Source: Effrenium voratum
Taxonomy: Eukaryota; Sar; Dinophyceae; Suessiales; Symbiodiniaceae
Length of the DNA: 64,000 nt
NCBI GenBank assembly: GCA_963377175.1
Contig: CAUJNA010001002.1
Span: 779,883 to 843,882 of the forward strand
Direction: 5' to 3'
In this document: one piece after another, positions 27,985-38,526 of the stretch
Layout of the letters: each line of letters opens with the position of its first letter
Position numbering within the stretch: the first letter of the stretch is position 1
Notes under the pieces: model-generated
The model's input: the letters and a program-made list of their open reading frames with translations, nothing else
Databases searched by the model: none
What the model was told of the DNA's origin: nothing
Made by a program: the position numbers and the translations under genes

Positions 27985-28150
27985 ATGCACAGAAAGAGGC
28001 ACTCAGGAAGTGAGACCCTCAAAGGGAGACCATGTAGCGATTCCCGCACCACACATAGGGGCTTGCTCGAATCGCTGTCGCCAAGGTGGTTGTGTCGAAC
28101 CTGGCGCACGCCTTGCATATGACCCTCACACAGGAGGACACTGTCCACTG
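27985..28150 (+). CDS. Candidate exon, Cys-containing segment
   Basis: A plus-strand open segment with GDHVAIPAPHIGACSNRC and PGARLAYDPHTGGHCPLC. The pattern of Cys and His is protein-like, but no domain is recognised and the ends are not defined by clear splice bases. It lies upstream of a TIR-C copy (28236) and the next exon candidate. Confidence 0.3.
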
Positions 28151-28235
28151 TGTCTTACACATCACCTTCTTTTTCTTTTGATTGCTATTGAGTTGGATCT
28201 TTGGCTGAAATCAGGAGGCTTTCCATTAAACCCAT

Positions 28236-28338
28236 CTTACCTCTTAAAAAAAACACAACTTTTCAACTTTTTGGGTAACATGGGCTATATGTCTGTAAAA
28301 GGTTAACTCCCCCAATCCTTGGAGTTTTAAGGGGTAAG
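28236..28338. mobile_element. TIR-C element
   Basis: Full copy with CTTACCTCTTAAAA and TTTTAAGGGGTAAG ends; CCAT borders both sides. Confidence 0.85.
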
Positions 28339-28445
28339 CCATGTGCACAAAAGCATATCAGCTTTTTGCAGAGGGGTCACCAGCTACCTTGGTGCGATGT
28401 GTGGCGAAATTGGGCCACATGGCCCGGGCAGAGATGCGTTTCCAG
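28339..28445 (+). CDS. Candidate exon, unknown protein
   Basis: Starts right where the TIR-C element ends and reads through an ATG at 28341: YQLFAEGSPATLVRCVAKLG then HMARAEMRFQ. It stops at a donor-like CAGGGTAACC (28443). The composition and helix-like pattern are convincing, but the family is unknown. The element to the left ends in GTAAG, which is reverse-symmetric, so it could supply intron sequence on either strand. Confidence 0.4.
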
Positions 28446-28497
28446 GGTAACCCTTTTGTTGGGCGCGGGAAACCAACGGGAAAGCCGCCATTTCTGG

Positions 28498-28606
28498 CTT
28501 CCATGTGGGTTGCAGAATATTTATTCGGTTCCCTTGCTATCACTACTGGACCGAATAAGGAATCTATCACTACTGGAAGATATTTTTCCAAATAACTTAA
28601 CCAAAT
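28498..28606. mobile_element. TIR-D element
   Basis: CTTCCATGTGG left, CAAATGGAAG right. The ATCACTACTGGA core is duplicated inside. Confidence 0.65.
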
Positions 28607-28744
28607 GGAAGATTGTTCCCCCCCCCATTTTGACACAATGAACCTTTTGGGAGAACCTGTGGCAAAACCAAGGGAGCGGGGGTGAACCTTTCGGGTTCAT
28701 GGATACCTCGAGTCTCCAGCCGATTAATACAGAGGCTCACGAAG

Positions 28745-29525
28745 CATCATGGTGGAGCCCTTTTTGGTAGTCGACGGTATTTTTGATAAGGGTGAAGGGT
28801 GATGGTGGAGCCTGTTTCGTGGTAGACAACCCTCATGGAGGAGCCTTTCTTTGAGTAGACGATATCATGGTGGAGTTGTTTTTTGGTCAAACGACAGTAT
28901 TTTGATAAGGGCGATGGTGGAGCCTTGTTTTTTGGTACACGACCCCATGGAGCCTGTTTTTTGGTTAGACGACCCATGCCTTTTTTTGGTAGACGACCCC
29001 TGTGGTGGAGCTGTTTTTTTGTCGACGACCCCATGGTGGAGCCTTTTCTTTGGGTAGACGACCTCATGGTGGAGCCTTTTTTTGGTAGACGACCCCATGG
29101 TGGAGCTCGTTTTTGAGTAGACGACAGCCTTTTTTTGGGTAGACGACCCCATGGGTAGACGACCCCATGGTGGAGCTTTTTTTTTTGGGTAGACGATGAT
29201 GGAGTCTTGTTTTTGGGTAGACGACCCCATGGTGGAGCCTTTTTTGGGTAGATAACTTTATGGTGGAGCCTTTTTTTTGGCTAGACGACCTCATGGTGGA
29301 GCCTTTCTTTTGGTAGACGACCCCATGGTGGAGCTTTTTTTTCAGTGGACGACAGCCTTTGTTTTGGGGTAGACGACCCCGTGGTGGAGCCTTGTTTTTT
29401 GGGTAGACCACGCCATGGTGCCTTTTTGTGGGTAGACAACGTCGTGCAGCCAATTTTTTGGGGTAGACGACCCCATGGTGGTTTGTAGACGACCCTATGG
29501 TGGAGCCTTTTCTTGGGTGGACCCC
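28745..29525. repeat. Minisatellite, ~28-35-bp unit, about 25 copies
   Basis: Units of GGTAGACGACCCCATGGTGG followed by AGCC and a T run of varying length. Confidence 0.95.
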
Positions 29526-29744
29526 ACAGTTCTTGGAACCGAATCTCCACGTTTTGTAGGGGTACCTTCCCCTGGTGGAAAACAAAGGGGACCCCAAAAA
29601 AAAGCAAAAAATCAGAAAGGGGAGCAGGGAACCGTGGAGCAGGGAATCCTGGACCATCTGAAAAACAGCAGGGGCTGCTGGGCATTGTTTGACGCCTATT
29701 TTTCGTCGGCATTTTGGGGCATCCCTTTTTGAGAACAGCAACTG

Positions 29745-29860
29745 CCTAGGGTTTGATTCTTGGTCCATTCTTTTCAACCATCCTTCTTTTCAAAAACGGG
29801 ATCCGTTTTCAACCTGGGTTTAGTGAGGTTTTTTGGAAAGAAGGATCCCTGGAAAGAATA
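29745..29860. mobile_element. TIR-H element
   Basis: Left end CCTAGGGTTTGATTC, inner CCATTCTTTTCAACCATCC, and AAAACGGGATCC. Confidence 0.6.
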
Positions 29861-29929
29861 AAAAACACATTTTTTGGCTGGTCCTGATTCCAGCCAAGAA
29901 TATGTGTTGCTTAAGACTTATCAATTTTA

Positions 29930-30028
29930 GTTTCCCCTGTTGGTTTTAAAGTTGGAATCTGTCACTACTTAAAAATAAAAAAATAAAAATAAAATAACAA
30001 ATCCAAGGGTCGAACAACCAAATGGAAG
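29930..30028. mobile_element. TIR-D element, left-truncated
   Basis: TTTTAAAG..GGAATCTGTCACTAC core and CAAATGGAAG right end, with an A-rich insertion. Confidence 0.55.
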
Positions 30029-30550
30029 GAGTCCACAAAGGCAAACAAATATATATATATATATATATAAAATGGCCGGGGTCCGATTTTTCCAGCCAAG
30101 ACAGGTCATGGAACCGAAGCTCGTTTGCTTCAGGACGACCATGGCAAAATGGTGGAGCTCTCTCTTAGCCTCGTGCTCATGGTGGCGTACTGCTTCGTGC
30201 GGAGGATCGGAAGTTTGTTTCAACCTTCGATGTTTGTTGCTTTGTGTTGTGGTGGTTGTTCTGTTTGATTTTATTGTTTGGTATTCCGGAGGCGAAGTTA
30301 TCAATTGTGCTGTTGTTTATTGCTTTTTTTGTGCTCGGAGGCGAAGGCATGCATTGTGTGTGTGTGTGTGTGTTTGTTGATTTACTTGTTTTTGTGTTCT
30401 TTTGTTTTCTCCATTTTTTTTCGGAGGCGGAGTTATAAAGTTTATTTGTTTGTTTCTGAGGCGGAGTTTGACAAATACTTTCAGGTTTTGCTTCAACTGT
30501 TTGTTCTTTCTTTGTTCTAATGTTCAGCTTTCCACTTGGTGGTTTTCATG

Positions 30551-30672
30551 GTTGTTGTTGGGAAACATTTTACATTTTTGCTTATTGTGGTTTGGTGGTT
30601 GCAATCCCCACTTAGCTGCTAAAATACAAAACATCAAATGGTTGCTCCCCAAACCCAAGGTCAACCAAGTTT
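30551..30672. repeat. REP-K dispersed repeat
   Basis: Family REP-K: about 110-120 bp, GTTGTTGGGAAACATTTTAC, then TTTGCTTATTGTGGTT, CCCCACTTAACTGCTAA and ACGTCAACCAAG. Confidence 0.75.
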
Positions 30673-30840
30673 TGTGGTTTGGAGGTTCGGGGCTACCACC
30701 CCATGTGGTTTCAAAAGGAGGGCTTTAATTTTTTCTCCCCAACCGCCGGGCTCACCACGATGTTAGCTATGTTCTGGTTTCTGAAAGGAAGGGCCGGGTC
30801 AGGACCCGAATCTTTCTTTTGTGCTTTTTGACTCCAGGTA

Positions 30841-30943
30841 CCTAGACTCTCCGAATCTGACCCTTAAAAAATGGTCCGGGTCATTGCCCCAAATGGGGTC
30901 AAATGGGCCCTTTTTCGAGGGGTCAGAAAGGAGACTCTAGGTA
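30841..30943. mobile_element. TIR-A element
   Basis: Full copy with the CCGAATCTGACCC type of left end and GGTCAGAAAGGAGACTCTAG right end. Confidence 0.8.
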
Positions 30944-30965
30944 AACCTGGACCATCTTGGCTCTT

Positions 30966-31101
30966 ACCCAGAGGCTCCGATCGGCTTCGGCTTTCAATGG
31001 AAGACCCGACTCCAAAACTACACCCCGGGAATCGGTGTTTGGGACCCGGTCTCAAAACCTGGCCGTTTGAGGGCCCTAAATACCTCGGGAGCCTCTGGGT
31101 A
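30966..31101. mobile_element. TIR-I element
   Basis: Family TIR-I: 80-135 bp, ends CCCAGAGGCTCC and GGGAGCCTCTGGGTA, core GTGTTTGGGACCCGGTCTC and GTTTGAGGGCCC. Confidence 0.75.
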
Positions 31102-31976
31102 AAGGAAAAGACCTAAACCTGGGTTCTCTTCCCCCTATTAATAAATACGGGTCACCCCCCCCCAATTAGTAAAAAATCCTCCCCAACAAATATCCTTTTT
31201 TAATTGGGATTTTCGGAATTGTTGTTTTTTTTTTGCTTTTTCAACAATGTGAAGGTTCACATAGGGATGGAGGAAATGGATTGAATTGTAAGGTCCGCGA
31301 GTAAGCGGTTTAATAAGGACAATTTATGTATCATTCTATTTGTTTTTCAGTTTACTGGTTGTTTGTTTGCAGCCAGGCAGGTTAATTGATTAGCCAGCAT
31401 GTACGGGAGAGAGACAGTCGCAGCTAGACAGCTTTTGGGGACATGTTTTCTTTTGAGGGACACCACCCCAATAAAGGACCCAATTAGGATTGGGGCTGGC
31501 AGCTTGTTAAAAGTGCCCCCTAATAAGGATTCCAAGACTTTAGTATTGGTTTAGTATTGGCGCAATGGAAAATCAATTGTGCGGAGTGGAAATCTGGTCC
31601 CGGGCCCCGGATTTCCATTTTTTTTTATTAATTGGGGTCATTCACTAATAGGGGGAAGAGATTAATTTTTATTGGTTCGATTTTTAGGGTGGCCCAAAAA
31701 ATGGTAAAGCAACAGTTTTCGTTTGTTTGGCCACTCAATTCCCCGTCCACAACCACCCTCTCGGGGGGGGAACAAAAACAGATGATGTTTTACACGTTTT
31801 GGAATAAAAGCAAAAACACTGCGGAAAATAAGACCTTTTGGTCTTTTTTCAAAGCCTTGCTCGGGGCAACCCTTGGCTGAACTCATGACCCGTGTCGCTT
31901 ACCCTTTCATGATTCCTCCCAAGGTATTTGTGTCACTGGGCTTACCATTCTGCGATTCCTCCCAAGGTACTTGAAA
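31102..31976. other. Noncoding AT-richer stretch
   Basis: No exon or clear TIR copy seen. Contains a duplicated TTTAGTATTGG (31540-31560) and a duplicated GATTCCTCCCAAGGTA (31911, 31953). Confidence 0.4.
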
Positions 31977-32093
31977 ATGGCTCCAAATTAAACGACAGGG
32001 GCAAACCGCGGGTTTGGAAAACATGTTTCCACTTACAGGAGGGGCAAGCCATTTTGGAATTCCGGTTTTTGGAGCCACAGCCATTTGCCGCTT
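31977..32093. mobile_element. TIR-E element
   Basis: GGCTCCAAATTAAACGACAG left, TTTTTGGAGCCACAGCCAT right. Confidence 0.7.
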
Positions 32094-32574
32094 GAACACC
32101 CACCCATTCCCTTTTTGCCGATGATTGACTTGATAATTTAAAGAAAATCGGGGGACTTCTTTTTTTGTGCCCCAGTCCCTGGCTCTGTTGGAAGGACGTG
32201 AAAGAACTCACTCGAACAACATAGCAGAAACCTTTGACCCTACGTTTCCCCACGTCATTTTGGATAAACATTTGTTACGTTGCTCATACCAAGCTCGGCA
32301 ATGACGCGCAAATCATGCACCAACCAAACTTTCCTCAGGATTTGTTGGTGGACATGAATTCCCAGTAAAATCACGTCTGCCAGAGGGGTCCCCAACTAAA
32401 AATTCGCACCCTAGATCCAAAAAGGGAGGTGGTGAACCCCCTATGCTGACTTCGCGAATTCCTGGACTGGAAGCTGTTTGGGCAGACCATCTCAGCGGAA
32501 CAAATCACAACTTTGATCCGGCCTGTTTTCAGGGCAAAAAGCCGCTCCATCGGCCAGCCCAACTGCCAACCCCC
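32094..32574. other. Noncoding stretch
   Basis: No convincing exon or known repeat family. Confidence 0.35.
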
Positions 32575-32690
32575 TGCGCTCCAACCAAGCGGCGGAGGCT
32601 CGCGGACCTGCAGGCGGCGTCGGGGTTGGCGCTGCTGGAGGTGCAGGCGGAGAAGCGCGCCTTCGTGATGCTTCTCAGTTTCTCGGCAGC
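32575..32690 (+). CDS. Candidate exon, helical segment
   Basis: A GC-rich plus-strand segment reading KRRRLADLQAASGLALLEVQ then AEKRAFVMLLS, with G/C-ending codons unlike the surrounding DNA. It runs into a G-rich microsatellite at 32691. No family recognised and no clear splice sites. Other frames are also open because of composition. Confidence 0.3.
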
Positions 32691-32905
32691 TTTGTGTGGG
32701 GGGGGGGTTGGGGGTGGGGGGCGGGGTGGGGGTGGGGTGGGGGTGGGGTGGGGGTTTGGTTGGGTTGGGGTGGGGGTGGGGTGGTGGGGGTGGGGTGGGG
32801 GTGGGGGTTTGGTGGGGGGGGGGGGGGTGTGGGTGGGGTCGGGGGGTGGCGGTGGGGTGGGGGTTTGGTGGGGTCGGTGTGGTGGTCGTGGGGGTGTGGG
32901 GGTTT
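32691..32905. repeat. G-rich GGGGTGGG microsatellite
   Basis: About 215 bp of G runs separated by T. The plus strand could form G-quadruplexes. Gly/Trp/Val frames through it are artefacts. Confidence 0.95.
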
Positions 32906-33205
32906 GTTGAGAAGACTCGCAATGGGGGGGGTTTAGCCAAGATGGGCAAGTTGGTTTGTCGGTTGTTTGTTTCTCCGTTGGTTTCCCTGGAAAATACTAT
33001 CCAAAGGTGTTACGCTTCTTTTTGGCTTCCCAGAAAATAGCCACCAATGGGTTTGTTCCTTTCCCTTGCGTGGAACTGGCCAGGGTACCCCCACTAACAT
33101 GGCACCTGACAGGGGGTACCCCCCATACAAGCCTCGCGAAAGGGGCCCGAAACACCCGGAGAGGGTCCCTTCAAGGTGGGGTCCCTTCAAGGTGGGGTCC
33201 CATGG

Positions 33206-33385
33206 CCAGTTGACTTAAGTTGCCAGTTGACCTTAGGTTTTGTTGGCATGTCTTTAGGTGTTTTTTGCTTTGTTTGACTGATTCTGAACACTTTTAGTGT
33301 GGGCTTTTTTTTGCTACCATGCCAAGGGTTGTAAAGTTGACTTATAGATTACCAGCTGGTTCAAAGGATCTCTTTGAAAAGCGGG
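33206..33385. repeat. REP-L dispersed repeat
   Basis: Family REP-L: about 160-180 bp, CATGGCCAGTTGACTTAAGT, TTGCTACCATRCCARGGGTT and CAAAGGATCTCTT near the end. Confidence 0.75.
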
Positions 33386-33425
33386 TGGTTTTCGGATGTA
33401 TCTCTCTCTCTCACTTTCGGGGCAG

Positions 33426-33510
33426 TGCTGGAGGTGCTCTTCCTTTCGGGCTGCCGATCCCGGAAAGATTTGAAGCACCTGCAGATCTGGGATAAGAAAG
33501 TTTGGTTGGA
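33426..33510 (+). CDS. Candidate exon, leucine-rich segment
   Basis: Acceptor-like TTTCGGGGCAG precedes an open frame reading VLEVLFLSGCRSRKDLKHLQ then IWDKKVWLDP. LEVLFLSGC resembles a leucine-rich-repeat strand, but one unit is too little to name a family. A repeat element (MITE-5, CCCCCAGTGAACATCCC) begins at about 33512 and the apparent stop (33524) lies inside it. Confidence 0.4.
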
Positions 33511-33511
33511 C

Positions 33512-33616
33512 CCGTACCCCCAGTGAACATCCCCATCCCCACTAAAATAGTCTTAAATGGGTGGTGAATTCACCTACCCCAAAATGGGATCCCATGGGTT
33601 TTGACCCATCTTTGTT
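33512..33616. mobile_element. MITE-5 element
   Basis: CCCCCAGTGAACATCCCCATCC left part, AAATGGGTGGTG centre and CCCCAAAATGGGATCCCATG right part. Relatives at about 6668-6740, 21040 and 37178-37268. Confidence 0.6.
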
Positions 33617-33617
33617 T

Positions 33618-33807
33618 GGGAGGTGCCCGGGACAAGAGTTTCCAACCCAAATTCTGAACCACATGCGTTTGGAGTGGCCACGCTGAAATCCTGGTTGCAA
33701 AGTCGTGGTTGCAGGTGCCCTTTCTCGTTCTGTAGGTGGCCAGAGATACTAAGCACTTGCCGCCGCATCGCCTCGTTGAGTAATTGCATCTCAAGCTGTG
33801 TTTCCAA
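33618..33807 (-). CDS. Candidate exon, minus or plus strand unclear
   Basis: The minus strand reads LEMQLLNEAMRRQVLSISGH then LQNEKGHLQPRLCNQDFSVA, an amphipathic helix-like protein segment. The plus strand is also open over the same bases (PGTRVSNPNSEPHAFGVATL). If the neighbourhood is transcribed in one direction the plus reading would be expected, so the strand is doubtful. Confidence 0.25.
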
Positions 33808-34202
33808 CCTTAGGTTCGCTTGAAGAGCCTTTGTGTATTTCAGCTGTTGTTTGTTCCTGCCGTTGGTTCCCAGTTGGTGTTTCCTGGGCAGGCTGTGAAT
33901 CGTCGGTTCCCAGTGGGCTAAGTGTATGTTTTCTCACTTCCGGAGTTCCTCAGACGCGCGTGGATGAAACCGACCCCTAGTAGAAACAGTTCAGGGCCCT
34001 CAAAAGCATGTTTTTGAAGGCCCGGGAACCTGTCGGCATCTGTCGGCAAACATGTTTACTTTCTCGACTGCTTGGGCAACCCTCAGGAAGTGCGCTGCTG
34101 TTCAAAGCGAATCGACTAGATCTGAGCTGTTGAGGGTTTTCCCATGTTGGTCCATATTTAGTCATGGTCACAAAAGGTTAAGTTATATAGCCTTCTACAT
34201 GG

Positions 34203-34315
34203 TTGTTGTTGGGAAACATTTTACATTTTCGCTTGTTGTGGTTTAGTGGGAAATCCCCACTTAACTGCTAAGATTTATTTTTGTTGCTGCCCTTCCAACG
34301 TCAACCAAGTCTATT
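34203..34315. repeat. REP-K dispersed repeat
   Basis: Clear copy from GTTGTTGGGAAACATTTTAC to ACGTCAACCAAG. Confidence 0.75.
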
Positions 34316-34475
34316 TGCAGGTCCCGAAGGGGCAACTGAGGGTTCGATTTCCCTTGCTCGGCCGCAGTCCTTTGAATCGCCCGAAAAGCGACGTTTGAAT
34401 CGCCTGTCGTATGGCTGGAGGCCTGTCCACCCAGGAGGCCAATTGGCTCAGCAAGTGAGACACGGTGAATGCCCG

Positions 34476-34717
34476 AAATACTCAACCATTTGCTTAAGAA
34501 TATGTTTTTGTTTTTTGCCTTGGAAGACCGATTTCCTGTTAAGGTTTGCCACCTGTCCACTTAGATGAGTGAAAGGGGGTAAAGACCTGCCCATTGCCAA
34601 CAAACCAATCTGGCAGAGTTCGATCGTACTGCTTACGGCCTCTTGTGGTGTTGCTGGTTTTAAAGGGTATCTAGCACTACTGGACTTTTTTTTCCAAGGG
34701 GCTTGAGCAAATGGAAG
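34476..34717. mobile_element. TIR-D element with internal insertion
   Basis: CAACCATTTGCTTAAGAATA on the left and CTTGAGCAAATGGAAG on the right, about 240 bp apart instead of 100; unrelated sequence is inserted before the TTTTAAAGGGTATCTAGC core. Confidence 0.55.
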
Positions 34718-34799
34718 TAATGCAGGTTCCGGTAATAGGGGAAACCTCCCGAATTGCCACACTTTGCCATGGTTTTGCGGTTATATAGTGATTCCTCCC

Positions 34800-35225
34800 A
34801 GACAACAGTGCGCCCATCAAATCCAAGCCAACCAAGCAACCAACCAACTAACCAACAGCCCAACCCAACCCAACCCAACCCAACCCAACCCAACCCAACC
34901 GAACCCACCAAACAGCCAACCCACCAACCAACCAACCCAACCCAACCCAACCCAACCCAACCCAACCCAACCCAACCCAACCCAACCCAACCCAACCCAA
35001 CCCAACCCAACCCAACCCAACCCAACCAACCAAACAACCAACCCACCAGCCAATCAACCAACCCACCCACCCACCCACCCACCCACCCAACCAACCAACC
35101 AACCAACCAACCAACCAACCAACCAACCAACCAACCAACCAACCAACCAACCCACTAACCAATCAACACACCAACACACCAACACACCAACACACCAACA
35201 CACCAACACACCAACCAACACAGGT
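34800..35225. repeat. CCAAC / CCAA / CACACCAA microsatellite series
   Basis: Blocks of CCAACC, CCAACCC, CCAA, then AACACACC. Asn/Pro/Thr frames on plus and Gly/Trp/Leu frames on minus follow from the repeat. Confidence 0.97.
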
Positions 35226-35275
35226 GCAATCCAACCAAGCCAAATCAAACTAAGCCAAACCAAGCCAAACTCAAC

Positions 35276-35425
35276 ATTTTCTCGGGGAGACGGAAAGAGT
35301 CCCGGAGGCTCTGTGTGTGATGCAGTGGTCGAGCTAGATGAGGACCTCAAGACCCTCAGCCGAGATGGATTTGCCACGCGTTGCTGGTCGACGGAACCCC
35401 AAAATGGCGCCTTTTGTTTTGCCTT
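35276..35425 (+). CDS. Candidate exon, acidic segment
   Basis: The plus-strand frame reads SVCDAVVELDEDLKTLSRDG then FATRCWSTEPQNG, a convincing protein-like stretch directly after the CCAA microsatellite and before a TIR-H left end (TTCTAGACGTTGATTCC at about 35427). Family unknown; ends not fixed. Confidence 0.4.
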
Positions 35426-35426
35426 T

Positions 35427-35530
35427 TCTAGACGTTGATTCCAATTCCATTCTCTTCACCCATCGTTTACTTTAGAAACCACCCATTTTCCCAAAGTGGC
35501 ACATTTTTTGAAGAGGAGGATCCCTACAGC
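35427..35530. mobile_element. TIR-H element
   Basis: Left end TTCTAGACGTTGATTCC; the right part is diverged. Confidence 0.5.
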
Positions 35531-35809
35531 TAGACCTTTCGGTTTTCTGATTCAAACACCTACCCTCAACAAAATGCATAACAATTTTGGGAGTGGAGTC
35601 CCAAAATGGTGGTTTTCCTTATGATGTTCCTGTCTCAATTCTTCAAGGCCGACCTTTCGACCTGGAATTTTCTCCATTTTGGTCCATGTTTTGTCATCCC
35701 GAAAGGTCCTTTCGCATTGGACTTTTGGTCCTTTTGACCTGAGCTCTTGGTTTTCTTTTCGAGGAACAACCACCACGAAGTAGCGACTAAAAAACACGAG
35801 CCACACGTA

Positions 35810-35902
35810 CCCAGACTCTCCACGACCCTTAAACAATGGGGCCATTGCCCCAAATAATGGGGTCATCACCCCTTTTTCTAGGGGTCACGGAGACTCTAGG
35901 TA
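35810..35902. mobile_element. TIR-A element
   Basis: CCAGACTCTCCACGACCC left, GGGTCACGGAGACTCTAGG right. Confidence 0.8.
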
Positions 35903-36386
35903 GCAAAATGGGAGTTGGAGTCCCAAAGATGTGTTTTTCTTTTCTTTTGGCTACCCCTTTTGGGAAGCCCAATGCAGAGTGCGCGTTTTCTTTGGAGTGG
36001 TGTTGCAAAAGATGGGGATGGGCCGAAATAAACAGCGCCCACAACCAAATCAACAGATGAGTGGCCTTTGGGTTGGAAACGGATTCCAGAATCCGCTACG
36101 CCGCTACGCCCATCTCTTGGACCAAATGTCAACAGCTTGCGCAGGGCTCCTTAAAAGATATATTTTTCCCATTTGAAACATTGCTTTTTTTTTCACCAAA
36201 ACAAATGGAAACCACCATTTACAAGGCAATGTTCAGGTGTATAATGTAAGGATCCCTGCGAGCGCTGCATTGGTGGCGCTTTTGACCTTGGATAGTTTTT
36301 TAGCGCCCCAGTGCTTCCAGGAGCGGTGATGGGGTAATATATTTTTGTAGAACCCAGCGCTTGTTTACATCCTTGCACCAACCCAT

Positions 36387-36495
36387 GGTTGTTGTTGGGA
36401 AACATTTTACACTTTTGGTTATTGTGGTTTGGTGGGAAATCCTCATTTAACTGCTAAGATTTGAATTGTTGCTCCCCTTCCAACGTCAACCAAGA
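36387..36495. repeat. REP-K dispersed repeat
   Basis: GTTGTTGGGAAACATTTTAC to ACGTCAACCAAG. Confidence 0.75.
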
Positions 36496-36589
36496 ACCCT
36501 TTGAAGACGCCCGTTTACAAAGCTGAGTGCTCAGACTTGGCTAAAATGCTTGTGGTCCTGGTTCTAGCCGCTCAGAGGAGGAGCGGTCA

Positions 36590-36940
36590 GGCGCCAGTGC
36601 CGCCCTGTTTGTTGCTTCCTTCATCGTAGCAAAGGCCCAACAAGTTCGAACTTTGGTCGGGCAAGTCAGGGCAGGTTGCTTTACGACACAAAAGGAATAC
36701 CTGGCTCCTGTTTGGGGGCGCCCAGAACGTCAGTTGGAATTGAGCAGCAAAGCCATAGTGAACATGTATACGTGGGAGGTGTCTCACAGCCACTCTAGGA
36801 AGTCAGCTCTTGTCCTAGAAATTGTGTTGAACCCCAACCCCGTAAGACCGCCCTTTTCTTGGTGGTCCGCTATGAATGAAGTTAAGCACAGGGTTCCCTC
36901 AAGCCCGCAAAATGGGCAAGGGATCAATGAACAAACTTGA
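36590..36940 (+). CDS. Candidate exon, ~95-codon open segment
   Basis: A plus-strand frame open from about 36640 to a TGA at 36938, reading for example QKEYLAPVWGRPERQLELSS and SRKSALVLEIVLNPNPVRPP. It is one of the longest non-repeat frames outside the retroelement. Composition is plausible, but there is no recognised domain and no element boundary or splice motif fixes its ends. Confidence 0.35.
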   Translation, partial: GASAALFVASFIVAKAQQVRTLVGQVRAGCFTTQKEYLAPVWGRPERQLELSSKAIVNMYTWEVSHSHSRKSALVLEIVLNPNPVRPPFSWWSAMNEVKHRVPSSPQNGQGINEQT

Positions 36941-37177
36941 GAGAACAGGCGTGCCTTGTTTCGATCGACCATGCAACAATGGTGGCTGTTTCTTTTCATT
37001 TCCCAAAAACCAACCCAAAGGGGGGTCCATAAAATAAACACACACCCATATATGGCCATGGGTCATAACTTATGCCTCCATTTTGGGGCGGATGAACACC
37101 CATGTACCACCCATTTTGATGTTCACCGGGGGTAGAGGGTTTTGACCCACAGCCATATGCTGGCTCAAAGCCCCCCA

Positions 37178-37268
37178 GTGAACATCCCAATCCCCACTAG
37201 AATAGACTAAAATGGGTGGTGCAGCTACCCCAAAATGGTACCATTGGTTTTGACCCATGGCATATGTC
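37178..37268. mobile_element. MITE-5 element
   Basis: CCCCCCAGTGAACATCCC, AAAATGGGTGGTGCAGC, CCCCAAAATGGTACCATTGG. Confidence 0.6.
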
Positions 37269-37297
37269 GGACTCCAAGTGACAAGTTGACATCATGT

Positions 37298-37432
37298 GAG
37301 CCACAATCAAATCCCCGGTAGATGAAGGTTAGTAAGCGAGAATCCCAACCATAAATAGCTTGCGGCCGCCTTCTTGATTCTCTACATGGTTCTGGGTAGA
37401 CCATTTTTATACCAGGTTTTGATTGTGACTCA
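37298..37432. mobile_element. TIR-F element
   Basis: GAGCCACAATCAAATCCCC left, GGTTTTGATTGTGACTCATG right. Confidence 0.85.
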
Positions 37433-37584
37433 TGTTCGCTTTCGCGCCGAGGATTGTAGGCGACAGCCGGCACTTGCACTGCTGGCTGCTCCACGGGCGA
37501 GAAGGTTCGCCCGAGGACGGACTCATTCCGCGTGCCGATGTTTTTTGTTTGGTTGAGGGAACCCGGAAATTGGGTGTGTCTCAA
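37433..37584. other. Protein-like island, strand not assigned
   Basis: A GC-rich segment between TIR-F and TIR-A. Plus frames read FAPRIVGDSRHLHCWLLHGR or RAEDCRRQPALALLAAPRAR, so the frame is not decided. Could be a small exon. Confidence 0.3.
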
Positions 37585-37689
37585 CCTAGAGTCTCCTTTC
37601 TGACCCCTCGAAAACGGGCCCATTTCACCCGAATCTTTCTTTTAGGCAATGACAAACCATTTTTCAAGGTCAGAAGGAGAGTCTAGGAA
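37585..37689. mobile_element. TIR-A variant element
   Basis: CCTAGAGTCTCCTTTCTGACC left and GGTCAGAAGGAGAGTCTAGG right. Confidence 0.8.
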
Positions 37690-38239
37690 GAGTTCATTCC
37701 AGTGGATGGTTGCGGGGTTCAGGGCAGTTTTTTAGCAATCCATGTCGCTTCACGAAATGAAACCCTGAGAAACCATGGGAATCCTCATGCCGGGGTTTCT
37801 TAGGTGGTGCAGGAGTTCGTCTGTCAGTAGGGGAATTCACAATGGTTGGTGTCCTTTTGGTTTCCCTAAAATCCACTCCAGAAAGGGTGCCCTGAAAAAG
37901 AACAACTCTACATTTTTTGGTGGGGGGTGGGGGGAGTTAAACTCAAGCGATTCCGCCCTATTGTTGGAGTTTCCCTATTCTGAGCCACACCAATATGGCT
38001 TTGTAGCACAAACACGGTACCCTTCTTGCGACCACAGGTGTCTTTTGTTGGAGGCGACGTGTGCCACAAAATTCGAACAAGTTCAACGGGAATCCTGCTT
38101 CAACAAACGTTGCAATCCACTCGATGTGTTCCCAGCCAAGTAATTAGCTGCTGAGCACCCCGCAGTATCGACAAAGAAGTCAAGCAGCTTGTTTTGCATA
38201 CTCTGGGCAAAATCCATTTCGCACCCAAGAAACAATGGG
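37690..38239. other. Noncoding stretch
   Basis: A partial TIR-G end (TTCTTAGGTGGTGCAGGAG at about 37797) and TIR-E/H-like fragments. No exon assigned. Confidence 0.35.
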
Positions 38240-38335
38240 GATCCGTAACGTGCGTTGGTATTTACATTGGGGAATCGTCTCATTCCCAAGGTTTCTTAGG
38301 TGGTGCCTAAGAGGATTTCGCACCCATCCACTGTG
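38240..38335. mobile_element. TIR-G element, partial
   Basis: Family TIR-G: 115-145 bp, ends CTGTGGATGG..GATCCTGCACCACC and GGTGGTGCAGGAT..CCATCCACAG. Here GTTTCTTAGGTGGTGC and CATCCACTGTGG are present. Confidence 0.5.
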
Positions 38336-38395
38336 GATTTGGCTGCCGGCCTTGGGATCCGAGGCTTCTGTTGATCCATTCGAGCCAGACGCCTG
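38336..38395 (+). CDS. Candidate mini-exon between two TIR elements
   Basis: The 60-bp gap between TIR-G and TIR-H reads WLPALGSEASVDPFEPDACS on the plus strand. Too short to judge alone; reported because it is a protein-like gap bounded on both sides by elements. Confidence 0.3.
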
Positions 38396-38526
38396 TTCTA
38401 GGGCTGGATTCCTTGCCCATTCTTTTCCACCATGCTTCTTTTTCCAAAACCCGGCCTTTCCTCGGGATTCTGGAGGTTTTCTAGAAAGAAGGGTCCCCAG
38501 AAAGAATGGGGAAGGTACCTCTAGAA
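38396..38526. mobile_element. TIR-H element
   Basis: TTCTAGGGCTGGATTCC left; AGAATGGGGAAGGTACC and TCTAGAA right. Confidence 0.7.

Larger units (their letters stand above)
29526..30550. other. Noncoding stretch
   Basis: Holds TIR-H (29745-29860), a TIR-D relative (29930-30028), an AT run at 30050-30068 and a threefold CGGAGGCGAAG(T/G)-like motif at about 30286, 30338 and 30420. No gene assigned. Confidence 0.45.

Noticed and set aside
28745..29525. Possible CRISPR-like array
   Set aside because: Units are contiguous with variable T runs and have no unique spacers; it is a minisatellite in a eukaryotic setting.
34660..35158. Gly/Trp/Leu or Asn/Pro/Thr frames of 100-224 aa
   Set aside because: Translations of the CCAAC microsatellite. 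Only the part after 35276 looks like an exon.
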